From: Mycobacterium paraffinicum
Lineage (GTDB): Bacteria; Actinomycetota; Actinomycetes; Mycobacteriales; Mycobacteriaceae
Length of the DNA: 64,000 nucleotides
Assembly (NCBI RefSeq): GCF_001907675.1
Contig: NZ_MPNT01000012.1
Location: forward strand, 117,028-181,027
Direction of reading: 5' to 3'
Made by a program: the position numbers and the translations under genes. A model generated the notes under the pieces. It saw only the letters and a program-made list of their open reading frames with translations, was not told the DNA's origin and ran no database searches. Below are positions 8,012-17,262 of the stretch, piece after piece (within the stretch, counting starts at the first letter, position 1; the number at the start of each line of letters is the position of its first letter).

Positions 8012-8953
8012 ATGGCCAGAACCGACAATGACACGTGGGACATCAACGAGAGCGTCGGCGCCACCGCCTTAGGGGTTGCCGGCGGGCGGGCCGCGGAGAC
8101 CAACAGCGCCGATCCGCTGATCAGCGATCCCTACGCAAAACTGTTCCTCGAAGCTGCCGGCGACGGCATCTGGCGGGTTTATCTGGACGATGAGTTACCG
8201 GCCGAATTGGTCGGTGCCGATCCACAATTCGAGGACCGGATGCAGGCGATGCTGGGCTATACGGCGTGCCGGACGAAGTTCTTCGACGACTACTTTCTGG
8301 GGGCGGCCGGCGAAGGCATCCGGCAGATCGTGATCCTGGCGGCCGGTCTGGACTCACGCGCCTGGCGACTCGCCTGGCCCGCAGGGTGTGTGGTCTACGA
8401 GATCGATCAGCCGAAGGTGCTGGAATTCAAGATCGGCACCTTGAAATCGCATGCGGTCGACTCGATCGCTTCTCATGTCAGCGTCGGCGTCGACCTCCGT
8501 CTGGATTGGCCGAAGGCACTGGTGCAGGCCGGGTTTGACGCGTCGGCCCCGACGGCGTGGTCGGCGGAAGGGCTGTTGCCTTATCTAACAGCCGATGCCC
8601 AGGACCTGTTGTTCGATCGAATTCAGTCGCTCAGCGCTCCCGGGAGCCGTGTCGCGGTCGAAGCGTTCACCAACGAGTTCTTCAGCCCAGAGAGTTTCGC
8701 GCGTCGCGAGGAGCAAACGGAACGCTACCGACAGGCCGCAATCAAGCTGGGCGGCAAAGACATCACCGAGTCTGGCAACCTGCTCTATGAAGAAGAGCGA
8801 ACCGAGGTCGTCGACTGGCTGCAAGCGCATGGCTGGACTGTCACCGCTGCGACTAGCGCAGAGGATCTGATGGCCGCAAGCAACCGAGCCGTCCCGGCGG
8901 GCCTCGATGCCGCCGTCCCGGAAAGCGTGTTCGTCGAAGGCCGGCTGCGCTGA
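8012..8953 (+). CDS. Class I SAM-dependent methyltransferase (mycobacterial PpmE/TIGR00027-like family)
   Basis: ATG 8012 is chosen over GTG 8009 because AAAGGG lies 6 nt before it; the protein has 313 residues. The N-terminus ([21 protein letters not shown]) and motif I ([13 protein letters not shown]) are diagnostic of the leucine-carboxyl-methyltransferase-like family that is greatly expanded in mycobacteria. The AdoMet loop is at about residues 105-117. Substrates are unknown. It is monocistronic and has no evident link to the surrounding catabolic genes. Confidence 0.9.
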   Translation: MARTDNDTWDINESVGATALGVAGGRAAETNSADPLISDPYAKLFLEAAGDGIWRVYLDDELPAELVGADPQFEDRMQAMLGYTACRTKFFDDYFLGAAGEGIRQIVILAAGLDSRAWRLAWPAGCVVYEIDQPKVLEFKIGTLKSHAVDSIASHVSVGVDLRLDWPKALVQAGFDASAPTAWSAEGLLPYLTADAQDLLFDRIQSLSAPGSRVAVEAFTNEFFSPESFARREEQTERYRQAAIKLGGKDITESGNLLYEEERTEVVDWLQAHGWTVTAATSAEDLMAASNRAVPAGLDAAVPESVFVEGRLR

Positions 8954-9019
8954 CCCCACCGACCCGCCCGATATGCTAAACGGCCCGGCCTCGAGACGGC
9001 GGCCACTCCCCACTCGCTG

Positions 9020-9322
9020 TCAGTCACTGGCCGGCAGCGGCTTGGCTTCCTTGAGCGCCAACGGCTTTCCCCCGATGCTGAGTGAACCGGCGCCCGCCTT
9101 GGTGACCAGCACCTCGGCGTCGCCGTCGTCGACGTAGCGCTTGCCCATCGTGGTGCCGTCGGCGAAGGCCGCGTCGAGCGTGGCGTCGGCGGGCCGCTCG
9201 GCGTCCAGTGGCAGCATCGGCCGGCCCCCGCAACGCAGATCGTCGAGGCTCTCAGCGGCTTTGACGACGATCACCTGGGTATCACACACCTGGCTCTGCA
9301 GGCGCGTGCCGTTCTTGATCAT
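9020..9322 (-). CDS. Conserved small protein, function unknown
   Basis: The protein has 100 residues from ATG 9322, with AAGGAG 7 nt upstream. It has only two cysteines, in SQVCDTQVIVVKA and LRCGGRPM, and a later DGTTMGKRYVDDGDAEVLVTK segment. No known catalytic motif is visible; the spaced cysteines may bind metal but this is speculation. It is 33 nt downstream of the acyl-CoA synthetase at 9356-10855 and in the same operon, which suggests a role linked to that ligase. Confidence 0.65.
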   Translation of the reverse strand: MIKNGTRLQSQVCDTQVIVVKAAESLDDLRCGGRPMLPLDAERPADATLDAAFADGTTMGKRYVDDGDAEVLVTKAGAGSLSIGGKPLALKEAKPLPASD

Positions 9323-9355
9323 GTCGGACTCCTTGTTGTTGTCTGGGAGACGGAT

Positions 9356-10855
9356 TCAGTGCTCGGCTGCCGCCGGTTTGAGGCCTTCGAGGATCTCCCG
9401 GCGCAGCACCTTGCCGGTCGGCGTGGTCGGCAGCTCATCCCGGAACACGATGCGGTCCGGCGTGCGGGACCCGCGCAGCTTGGTGCGGGCGAACTCGCGC
9501 AACTGCTCGGGTGCCGGCGCGGCACCCGCCTCGGGCACGATCACCGCTACGATTGCCTGCCCCCACTCGGCGTCATCCAGCCCGACGACGACGACCTCGC
9601 GGACGTCGGGGTGCTCGATGAGCACGTCCTCGACCTCCGACGGGGCGATATTCTCGCCGCCCCGGATGATGGTGTCGTCGGACCGCCCTCCGATGAACAG
9701 GTAGCCATCCTCATCCAGCATCGCGACGTCCCTGGTCGGGAACCAGCCCTGCGCATCGAGCACCGAACCGATCTCGGTGTAACGGCCCGACACCTGGGGG
9801 CCGCGAACGAACAGCTCACCCGTCTCGCCCGGCCCTAGCACGGTGCCGTCCTCCGCGCGAATCTGCACCTCGATGCCGGGGACCGGTCGACCGACCGAAG
9901 TCAGTCGACGGGCGATGGCGTCGTCTCGCGCCTCGTGGGCCAGGCGATGGTCGTCGGGTGTGAGCACCGCAATGGTCGAACTGGTCTCGGTCAGCCCGTA
10001 GGCGTTGACGAAGCCGACCTGCGGTAGCAGGTCGAGCGCCCTTCGGACCAGGGGTCGCGCCACCTTCGATCCGCCGTACGCGAAGTTGCGCAGCGTCGGA
10101 AGCTCGGCAGACCGCTCCTCGAGGACCGCCACAATGCGGGACAGCATGGTCGGCACCACCGTTGCGGTGGTCACCCGCTCGTCGCGGACCAGTCGAACCC
10201 ATTCGTGCGGATCGAACCGGCGCAGGTACACGATTGCCCGTCCGGCATACAGGTTTGACAATGCGGCCCCGACCCCCGCGATGTGATATGGCGGGACGCA
10301 CACCAGCGCCGCATCGGCGGGATCGGCGGAACCGAATTCGACAGTGCCGGTGACATAACTGGTCAGGTTGTTGTGAGTCAGCTCAACGGCTTTGGGCCGC
10401 GACGTGGTACCCGAGGTGAACAACACGACCGCCACGTCGTCGGGGTCGGCGAAGACCGAGACGGGCTCGGTGGATCGCGCGGCCTCGATGAACTCGTCGG
10501 ACGTCATCATCTGCTGGCCGAAACCGGCCACGATCTCGCGGTACTCGGCGTCAACCACGACCAACGGTGAGGGCAGCCGATCGATGAGTTCGCGCAGCCC
10601 CTCTGGACTCAGCCGATAATTCAGTGGCGTGAACGCCGTGTTCGCGCGCGCCGAAGAGAATAACAACAGCGGGAGTAGTACTCCGCCGGTGCCGACGTAA
10701 GCGACATGGGATGCCCCGGATGCGACGATAACGCCTGCACCGCCGTCGGCGAGCTCGCTGAGGTCGGCGGTGGTCAACCGAATGTCGCCGTCCACCACGG
10801 CAACCCGGTCGGGATCACCCGACGCCGCCATCTCCAGCAGCAAAGAAATACTCAA
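9356..10855 (-). CDS. Acyl-CoA synthetase (class I adenylate-forming, FadD-type)
   Basis: The protein has 499 residues from a TTG start at 10855 preceded by GAGGGC. Adenylation motifs are complete: P-loop LFTSGTTSRPKAVELTH, the YGLTETSS motif, the RGGENIAPSEVED hinge region and C-terminal TGKVLRREI with the catalytic lysine. It should activate a carboxylic acid to its CoA thioester. Followed by a small conserved gene (9020-9322) and divergent from the thiolase-like/P450 operon, with a cluster motif in the shared promoter region. Substrate not determinable. Confidence 0.9.
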   Translation of the reverse strand: MSISLLLEMAASGDPDRVAVVDGDIRLTTADLSELADGGAGVIVASGASHVAYVGTGGVLLPLLLFSSARANTAFTPLNYRLSPEGLRELIDRLPSPLVVVDAEYREIVAGFGQQMMTSDEFIEAARSTEPVSVFADPDDVAVVLFTSGTTSRPKAVELTHNNLTSYVTGTVEFGSADPADAALVCVPPYHIAGVGAALSNLYAGRAIVYLRRFDPHEWVRLVRDERVTTATVVPTMLSRIVAVLEERSAELPTLRNFAYGGSKVARPLVRRALDLLPQVGFVNAYGLTETSSTIAVLTPDDHRLAHEARDDAIARRLTSVGRPVPGIEVQIRAEDGTVLGPGETGELFVRGPQVSGRYTEIGSVLDAQGWFPTRDVAMLDEDGYLFIGGRSDDTIIRGGENIAPSEVEDVLIEHPDVREVVVVGLDDAEWGQAIVAVIVPEAGAAPAPEQLREFARTKLRGSRTPDRIVFRDELPTTPTGKVLRREILEGLKPAAAEH

Positions 10856-10940
10856 CGCCCTCAGCCCTCATCTGCGAGTTGATGCCCTAACGCCGTCAGT
10901 GCGCAGCGATCCGATTGTAGACCCGCACCGACTAATCAGA

Positions 10941-10954
10941 TATATAGTTATAGG
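10941..10954 (+). promoter_or_regulatory. Cluster motif, site B (TATATAGTTATAGG)
   Basis: Shares TATATAGTTATAG with the site at 32275-32287. It lies between the divergent acyl-CoA synthetase (86 nt) and thiolase-like (75 nt) starts. Confidence 0.55.
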
Positions 10955-11028
10955 CTTAGTGGTATCTGAGTCAACGCGCGCTCCCGTCGACGGCTGGTTC
11001 GACAGTGACGCCTGCCGGAAGGAACACG

Positions 11029-12183
11029 ATGAGCAGCACGCCCGACATCGCCATCATCGGCGTTGGACTTCACCCGTTCGGGCGGTACGAGGACCGGTCG
11101 GCGCTGGAGATGGGCGCCGTGGCGATCAGCAGGGCACTGCGCGATGCCGGGGTGGCGTGGTCCGACGTGGGCAGCCTGTATGCGGGCAGCCTCGAGGTGG
11201 CCAATCCCGAGGCGGTGACGGGGTTGGCCGGGATGACCGGCCTACCGGCGCGGGCCACGTTGAGCGGCTGCGCGACCGGTAACTCGCTGTTGACCCTGGC
11301 CGCGCGAGACGTCCAACTCGGCGAAGCCGACATTGCGGTCGGCGTCGGGCTGGACAAGCACCCGCGCGGCGCCTTCGGCGCCGACCCGTCGGTATCGGGG
11401 TTGCCGCAGTGGTACGGCGATCAGGGCATGTTCCTGACCACGCATTACTTCGGCACCAAGATCATGCGCTACATGCACGATCACGGCATCACCGAGGAGA
11501 CCCTGGCCCGCGTTGCCGCCAAGAACTTCGACAACGGAGCGCTGGCGCCGCACGCATGGCGCCGCAAGCCGATGAGCGTCGACGCGATCCTGAGCTCTCC
11601 GGTCGTGAACGCACCGCTGCGTCAATACATGTACTGCAACCCGAACGAAGGCGCTGCCGCCGTCGTGGTGTGCCGGGCCGATAAAGCCAAGCAGTACACC
11701 GATACCCCGATCTACCTGCGCTCGACCGCGCTGCGCAGCCGCCGCGAAGGCGCCTACGAACTGCTGCGTACCTCGATCGAGCTGCCGATCGTGCCCGGCA
11801 CCACCGCGGAGGCCGCCCGCGCCGCCTACGAGTTGGCCGGGATAGGCCCTGAGGACGTCGACGTCGCGCAATTGCAGGACACCGACTCGGGTTCCGAGAT
11901 CATCCACATGGCCGAGACGGGGTTGTGCAAGGACGGCGAACAGGAGGCGCTGCTCGCTGACGGCGCCACCAAGATCGGCGGACGGCTGCCTATCAACACC
12001 GACGGCGGCCTACTGGCGAACGGCGAACCGGTCGGCGCGTCCGGCCTTCGCCAGGTCTACGAGCTCGTCCAGCAGTTGCGCGGTATCGCCGGTGACCGTC
12101 AGGTGCCGAACGATCCGCAGGTCGGGCTGGCCCAGTTGTATGGGGCCCCCGGAACCGCAGCCGTCGCCATCTTGTCCAAGTAG
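11029..12183 (+). CDS. SCP2-type thiolase-like protein with Cys but His-to-Glu change
   Basis: ATG 11029 with GGAAGGAA upstream is preferred to GTG 11005; the protein has 384 residues. The nucleophile loop SGCATGN with Cys81 is intact. The second motif, normally GHPxGATG, reads GEPVGASG, so Glu333 stands where the catalytic histidine is expected, and the C-terminal cysteine region (QLYGAPGTAAV) is also changed. It may be a modified thiolase or an acyl-binding partner. It opens an operon with P450, acyl-CoA synthetase, fused FadE, CoA-transferase and SDR genes. Confidence 0.8.
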   Translation: MSSTPDIAIIGVGLHPFGRYEDRSALEMGAVAISRALRDAGVAWSDVGSLYAGSLEVANPEAVTGLAGMTGLPARATLSGCATGNSLLTLAARDVQLGEADIAVGVGLDKHPRGAFGADPSVSGLPQWYGDQGMFLTTHYFGTKIMRYMHDHGITEETLARVAAKNFDNGALAPHAWRRKPMSVDAILSSPVVNAPLRQYMYCNPNEGAAAVVVCRADKAKQYTDTPIYLRSTALRSRREGAYELLRTSIELPIVPGTTAEAARAAYELAGIGPEDVDVAQLQDTDSGSEIIHMAETGLCKDGEQEALLADGATKIGGRLPINTDGGLLANGEPVGASGLRQVYELVQQLRGIAGDRQVPNDPQVGLAQLYGAPGTAAVAILSK

Positions 12184-12209
12184 CCGCCATCCCGAAGGGA
12201 GTACTGCCG

Positions 12210-13430
12210 ATGACCGACACCCAGGCGGAATCGCGCCCGCGCGCCGAGGTCGACCTCGACCACCACTCACCCGAGTTTCGCGATGACCCCTACGGCCGGT
12301 TCCGTGAGATGCGCGAATCGGGCTGTCCAGTAGCATATTCCGAGCACTACGAAGGCTTCTGGGCGTTGGTCGACTACGCATCGGTCTTCGAAGCGGCCCG
12401 CGACGACGACCTGTTCAACTCTTTCCCCTCGGTCGGTGTGCCCGCCAGTGAGCTGCCATTGCCGATCCTGCCGATCGAGTCGGATCCTCCCGAGACGCAG
12501 GAGTTGCGCGAGGTCACCCTCAAGCGATTCTCCCCGGGTTCGGCGGAACGGTTTCGTGAGTCCGCCATCGAGATGACCAATGAGGCGATCGATGCCTTCA
12601 TCGAGCGCGGTGAGTGCGACCTCGTCGGTGAGCTCACGACGCCGCTGCCGGCGCGGTTGATCTTGCGGCTGTTGAACTTCGACGAGTCGCGGTTCATGGA
12701 CTGGGTCGGCTGGGTGCACACCACCGTGCACGACCGTGCCCATGACCCGGACAAGGCCGGAATCGCGGGGATGGAGATGTTCGGCGAGATCGTCAAGCAC
12801 ATGGAGCAGCGTCGGGCGGAGGGACTCGGTGATGACCTGTTCAGCGACATCCTGCGCGGAACGCTGAACGGCGAACCGCTCGACGATGGCCAGATCACCA
12901 TGTACACCGTGCTGATGATGCTCGGTGGCATGGACACCACCAGTGGCTTCACCGCCAATGTGCTGTTGCGGCTGTGCAAGGACGCCGAGCTGCGCGCCAA
13001 GTTCACCGCCGATCCGAGCCTGGTGAAGAAGTCCACCGATGAGCTGCTGCGCCTGTACACGCCGACGCTCGGCCTGGCGCGCACTGTCTCGCGCGACGCC
13101 GACTTTCACGGCCAACACCTGTGCCAGGGCGACCGGGCGATCCTGATGTGGGCTGCGGCCAACCGAGACCCCGCAATGTTCGAGAACCCCGACGAACTCG
13201 ACCTCGATCGCCCAAATGCCAAGAAGCACATGGCTTTCGGTGTGGGCATGCACCGCTGCCTTGGCTCGCACTATGCCAAGCTGATGTTCGACGTGATGAT
13301 CACCCAGGTGCTCAAGCGGCTACCCGACTTCCAGTTGGCCGGTGAGGCGAAACTGTTCGAGGACGCGGGCGAGGTGTACGCCGTGCGCGAACTGCCGGTC
13401 AGTTTCACGCCCGGGCCGCGGGTGGGCTGA
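12210..13430 (+). CDS. Cytochrome P450
   Basis: The protein has 406 residues with all P450 signatures: the I-helix LGGMDTTSG (proton relay Asp-Thr), the ExxR-type DELLR, and the heme loop FGVGMHRCLG with ligand Cys350. It is soluble, as bacterial P450s are, and needs a ferredoxin supplied from elsewhere, since none is encoded here. It is 26 nt after the thiolase-like gene and in the same operon. In steroid and terpene degradation such enzymes hydroxylate a terminal methyl or ring carbon to open the pathway. Family assignment within CYPs would need a search. Confidence 0.95.
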   Translation: MTDTQAESRPRAEVDLDHHSPEFRDDPYGRFREMRESGCPVAYSEHYEGFWALVDYASVFEAARDDDLFNSFPSVGVPASELPLPILPIESDPPETQELREVTLKRFSPGSAERFRESAIEMTNEAIDAFIERGECDLVGELTTPLPARLILRLLNFDESRFMDWVGWVHTTVHDRAHDPDKAGIAGMEMFGEIVKHMEQRRAEGLGDDLFSDILRGTLNGEPLDDGQITMYTVLMMLGGMDTTSGFTANVLLRLCKDAELRAKFTADPSLVKKSTDELLRLYTPTLGLARTVSRDADFHGQHLCQGDRAILMWAAANRDPAMFENPDELDLDRPNAKKHMAFGVGMHRCLGSHYAKLMFDVMITQVLKRLPDFQLAGEAKLFEDAGEVYAVRELPVSFTPGPRVG

Positions 13431-13456
13431 CGGCCGGCCGGGACGGGAGGAACGCG

Positions 13457-14947
13457 GTGACGGCTGGCACCATCGCCGGGCTGCTGGACGAGTGCGCTGC
13501 CGGCCGGCCGGATCGCCCGCTGCTGCGCGACGTCGACGGCGAGACACTCACCGTGTCGCAGGTCGCGGGACTGGTTTCGGCTGCCGCGGGATGGCTGACA
13601 GATGCCGGTGTACGTCCCGGAATGACGGTCGCCTGGCAGCTACCATCACACGTCAACGCGGCGGTGGTGATGCTGGCGCTGGCCCGCATGCCCGTTACGC
13701 AGGCCCCGGTGTTACACCTCTATCGGTGCCGCGAGGTGTGCGCGGCGGTCGACGTCGCGCGCGCTGACATCCTGCTGGTTGATGAGTCGACGGCCGCCAA
13801 TGCCGCACCAGGGTTGCCGACAATCACGGTGCCTGCCGACCTTGTCCGCCGACTCCAGACGTCGCCGGCCACAAGCGCCGAGTACGAAGCGCTCCACTCC
13901 GCAGCGGAGCCGCGCTGGGTGTACTTCACGTCGGGCACCACCGGGCGCCCGAAAGCCGTGCGTCACACCGACGCCACGTTGCTCAGCGCGGCCCGCGGTT
14001 ATGTCGCTCATCTTGGTGTGGGCAGTCATCCGCGGGAAGTCGGCACCATCGCATTCCCCATCGCCCACATCGGCGGCATGGTCTACCTCGCCACCGCTCT
14101 GTTCGGCGACTTTCCGGTGGTGCTCATCCCTAAGGTTTCCGCAGCCGACCTGCCCCGGGTGCTCGCCGAACGCGAGGTGACGGTGACCGGAGCGAGCACC
14201 GCCTTCTACCAGATGCTGCTGGCCGCCCAAATGGCCGCGCCGACAACCGAATTGCTGATGCCGTCGCTGCGGATGCTGATCGGCGGGGGTGCCGCGTGTC
14301 CGCCCGAGGTGCACAGACAGGTGCGTGAGCACCTACGCGTTCCGGTCGTGCATGCCTACGGAATGACCGAGGCGCCGATGATCTGCGTCAGCGAGGCCAC
14401 CGACACCGACGAACAACTGGCCAACAGCGCGGGCCGGCCCATCCCTGGATCACAGGTGCGGATCGCAGCGAGCGGCGAGATCGAGCTGCGCGGCGACAAC
14501 CTGACACCGGGATATCTGCAGTACGACCAGTGGGCCGACGCGCTCACCGCGGACGGGTGGTTCCGCAGCGGCGACCGGGGCCACCTTCGCCCGGACGGCC
14601 GCATCGTGGTCACCGGTCGCACCAAGGATTTGATCATTCGCAAGGGCGAGAACGTCGCCCCTGACGAGATCGAGAACGAACTGCTGGCCCACCCCCTAGT
14701 CGACGAAATCGCCGTTCTCGGCCAGCCCGACGAACTGCGCGGCGAGCTCGTGTGCGCGGTGGTGCGTCGTTCGCCACGCCATCGCGACGTCACCCTCGAC
14801 GAGCTCTGCGCATTCCTCGACGAACGCGGGCTGATGAAGCAGAAGTGGCCCGAGCGGCTCGTCCTCGTCGACGAGTTCCCGCTGACGGGGCTCGGCAAGG
14901 TCGCCAAGTCCGAGCTGGCCCGGCAGATCGCAGGAGGAACCCGATGA
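13457..14947 (+). CDS. Acyl-CoA synthetase (FadD-type)
   Basis: A GTG start with a GGAGGAACGCG ribosome site gives 496 residues. The P-loop YFTSGTTGRPKAVRHTD, the HAYGMTEAPM motif, the RKGENVAPDEIEN hinge and the C-terminal GLGKVAKSELARQI with the catalytic lysine are all present. It is 26 nt after the P450 gene and overlaps the fused FadE gene by 4 bp, so activation and alpha,beta-desaturation of the same substrate are probably coupled. Confidence 0.92.
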   Translation: MTAGTIAGLLDECAAGRPDRPLLRDVDGETLTVSQVAGLVSAAAGWLTDAGVRPGMTVAWQLPSHVNAAVVMLALARMPVTQAPVLHLYRCREVCAAVDVARADILLVDESTAANAAPGLPTITVPADLVRRLQTSPATSAEYEALHSAAEPRWVYFTSGTTGRPKAVRHTDATLLSAARGYVAHLGVGSHPREVGTIAFPIAHIGGMVYLATALFGDFPVVLIPKVSAADLPRVLAEREVTVTGASTAFYQMLLAAQMAAPTTELLMPSLRMLIGGGAACPPEVHRQVREHLRVPVVHAYGMTEAPMICVSEATDTDEQLANSAGRPIPGSQVRIAASGEIELRGDNLTPGYLQYDQWADALTADGWFRSGDRGHLRPDGRIVVTGRTKDLIIRKGENVAPDEIENELLAHPLVDEIAVLGQPDELRGELVCAVVRRSPRHRDVTLDELCAFLDERGLMKQKWPERLVLVDEFPLTGLGKVAKSELARQIAGGTR

Positions 14948-17262
14948 CGGCGTTGTCCGCTGACGAACGTCAGGAACTCGCGCAGTCGGTGCGCTCCGCC
15001 TGTGAGCGACTGGCATCCGAGGACCGAGTGCGCGCCGTGGCATACGGCGAGGGCGACCGCGGCGGCGGAGCCGGACATTCCGGCTTCGACACGGTGCTGT
15101 GGGACGTGCTGTGCAACCAGGTGGGGATAGCCGCCATAGCGCTGCCCGAACACCTGGGCGGCGCAGGTTACGGCGCGTCGGCGCTGGGCGTGGTCGCTCA
15201 CGAGCTCGGCCGCGCGCTGGCCCCGGTGCCCTTCGTCAGCTCCACGGTGCTGGCCACCGGCCTGCTGCTCGACCTGACCGAGCGCGACCCGGATGCCGAC
15301 AAGCGACTCACCGGGCTCATCGAAGGTCGCCGCACCGCCGCCGCCGCCCTTACCGGCGACGGCGGGTTGTGGCGACGGTCCGCGGTGACGCTGAGCGCCA
15401 CCCGCGCCGGGGATGATTGGAACCTCGACGGCACGGTGCGCCACGTGCTGGGCGGCTCCGGTGCCGACGACCTCGTCGTGGTCGCCATCGACGAAGATGG
15501 CGAGCCGGCGGTGTTCCTGCTCGACCCGACTATCGACAGCGTCGTCGCGAAGGCCGAACGCGTGCTCGACCGCACCAGGCCGATGGCCACCATCACGCTG
15601 AGCTCGGCGCCGGCACTGCGGCTGTCCGGCGAAGGACCCCTTGGCGACGTCGTCGACCGCAACGTCGACATTGCGCTGGCGGTATTGTCGGCGGAACAGG
15701 TCGGCGCCTGCGAGCGGGTGCTCGAGATCGCTACCGATTACGCCCGCACGCGTGAGCAGTTCGGACGGCAGATCGGCAGCTTTCAGGCCATCAAGCACAA
15801 GTGCGCCGACATGCTGGTCGATCTCGAGTGGGCGCGCTCGGCCTCACAGGCGGCCCTGGAAGCTCTCGACGATCCGGACTCCGCGGCCGCCGGCGAAGCG
15901 GGCTGGCGGGCGAGCATGGCCAAGGCCGTCTGCTCAGAGGCGCTGCGCAACGCGACTAAGGCAAACGTCCAGATTCACGGAGGCATCGGCTTTACCTGGG
16001 AAGATTCCGCACACCTGTACTTCCGGCGCGCCCGCACGGACGAGGTGATACTGGGCACCCCGGGCCAGCACTGGGACCGTTTATCGATGCTGGACCCGTC
16101 GACTCAGCTGTCGGCTTCGCCAGAAGTGACGAAAGAGCTCAACGATGTCGACGCCCTACGCGCCGAGATCCGCTCGTTTCTGCACAGCGCACCGAGGCCG
16201 GCCGGTCTGCGGAACTACGGGCCCACGCCCACCGCGGATGATGTTGGGCCCGGACGGATCTGGCACCGCTACCTGGCCGACCACGGCTACGCGTGTCTGC
16301 ACTGGCCGCGCGAGTTCGGCGGTGCCGCAGCGACGGTGGCCTATCAGGCTGTGTTCGCCGAGGAGTGCGCACGCGCCGGCGTGCCCCGCCAGCTCAACAT
16401 CACCGGCGCCGACCTGGTCGGTCCGGTGCTGATCAAGTTCGGCAGCCAAGAACAGAAGGGCCGCTACCTGGAGCGGATCCGGTTGGGCGACGACGTCTGG
16501 TGTCAGTTGTTCTCCGAGCCAGGTGCCGGTTCAGACCTCGCCGGCGTTCGCACCCGAGCCGAACGCACCACGACCGGTTGGCGGATCGATGGCCAGAAGG
16601 TGTGGAGTTCGGCGGCCGCCTCGGCCCGATTCGGGCTGCTGCTCGCCCGCACAGGTCCAGACAAGCACCGTGACTTGTCGATGTTCGTTGTGCCCATGGA
16701 CATCCCGGGGGTCACGGTCCGTCCGCTGACGCAGATGGACGGTGAGAGCAAGTTCAACGAAGTCTTCTTCGACGGCGCCGAACTCGACGACGACGCCCTG
16801 ATCGGTGACGTCGGTCAGGGCTGGACCGTGGCGATGGTGACGCTGGGGCGTGAGCGCCTGACATTGGGTTCGCAAGCGGTCTCGATGTTCCGCCTACAGG
16901 AACGCATGGTCGACGCTGCCCGTGACCGCGACCTACTCGACCCGGTGCTCTCGAGGTCGATGACCCGATTGTGGGCCCGGATGTGGCTGCTGCGCTACAC
17001 CTGGCAGCGCGCCATCGACTCCGGCGACCTCACGTCGCCGGCTTTCTCGGTACTCAAGCTTATGACCTCCGAAACCGATCAGGACCTGGGTGATATGACC
17101 ACTGAGGTGCTGGGCATCGACGCGTGCGTCGACCCGGCCGACGACGGGCTGGTGCATCACATGCTGGTCGGGCGGGCGCAGACCATTCTGGGCGGTACCA
17201 GCGAGATTCAGCGCAACATCCTCGGTGAGCGGGTACTCGGACTTCCCAAAGAACCGCGATGA
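14944..17262 (+). CDS. Fused two-domain acyl-CoA dehydrogenase (FadE34-like)
   Basis: ATG 14944 overlaps the previous stop (ATGA) and gives 772 residues, twice the usual FadE length. Residues 1 to about 375 form one acyl-CoA dehydrogenase domain (REQFGRQIGSFQAIKHKCAD, then VQIHGGIGFTWEDSAHLYFRRA). Residues about 395-772 form a second, with FSEPGAGSDLAGVRTRA and the C-terminal RNILGERVLGLPKEPR. In steroid-degrading actinobacteria, FadE34 is a known natural fusion of a catalytic and a partner subunit that are otherwise an alpha2beta2 heterotetramer. FAD-dependent dehydrogenation of a bulky CoA ester is inferred. Confidence 0.9.
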   Translation: MTALSADERQELAQSVRSACERLASEDRVRAVAYGEGDRGGGAGHSGFDTVLWDVLCNQVGIAAIALPEHLGGAGYGASALGVVAHELGRALAPVPFVSSTVLATGLLLDLTERDPDADKRLTGLIEGRRTAAAALTGDGGLWRRSAVTLSATRAGDDWNLDGTVRHVLGGSGADDLVVVAIDEDGEPAVFLLDPTIDSVVAKAERVLDRTRPMATITLSSAPALRLSGEGPLGDVVDRNVDIALAVLSAEQVGACERVLEIATDYARTREQFGRQIGSFQAIKHKCADMLVDLEWARSASQAALEALDDPDSAAAGEAGWRASMAKAVCSEALRNATKANVQIHGGIGFTWEDSAHLYFRRARTDEVILGTPGQHWDRLSMLDPSTQLSASPEVTKELNDVDALRAEIRSFLHSAPRPAGLRNYGPTPTADDVGPGRIWHRYLADHGYACLHWPREFGGAAATVAYQAVFAEECARAGVPRQLNITGADLVGPVLIKFGSQEQKGRYLERIRLGDDVWCQLFSEPGAGSDLAGVRTRAERTTTGWRIDGQKVWSSAAASARFGLLLARTGPDKHRDLSMFVVPMDIPGVTVRPLTQMDGESKFNEVFFDGAELDDDALIGDVGQGWTVAMVTLGRERLTLGSQAVSMFRLQERMVDAARDRDLLDPVLSRSMTRLWARMWLLRYTWQRAIDSGDLTSPAFSVLKLMTSETDQDLGDMTTEVLGIDACVDPADDGLVHHMLVGRAQTILGGTSEIQRNILGERVLGLPKEPR

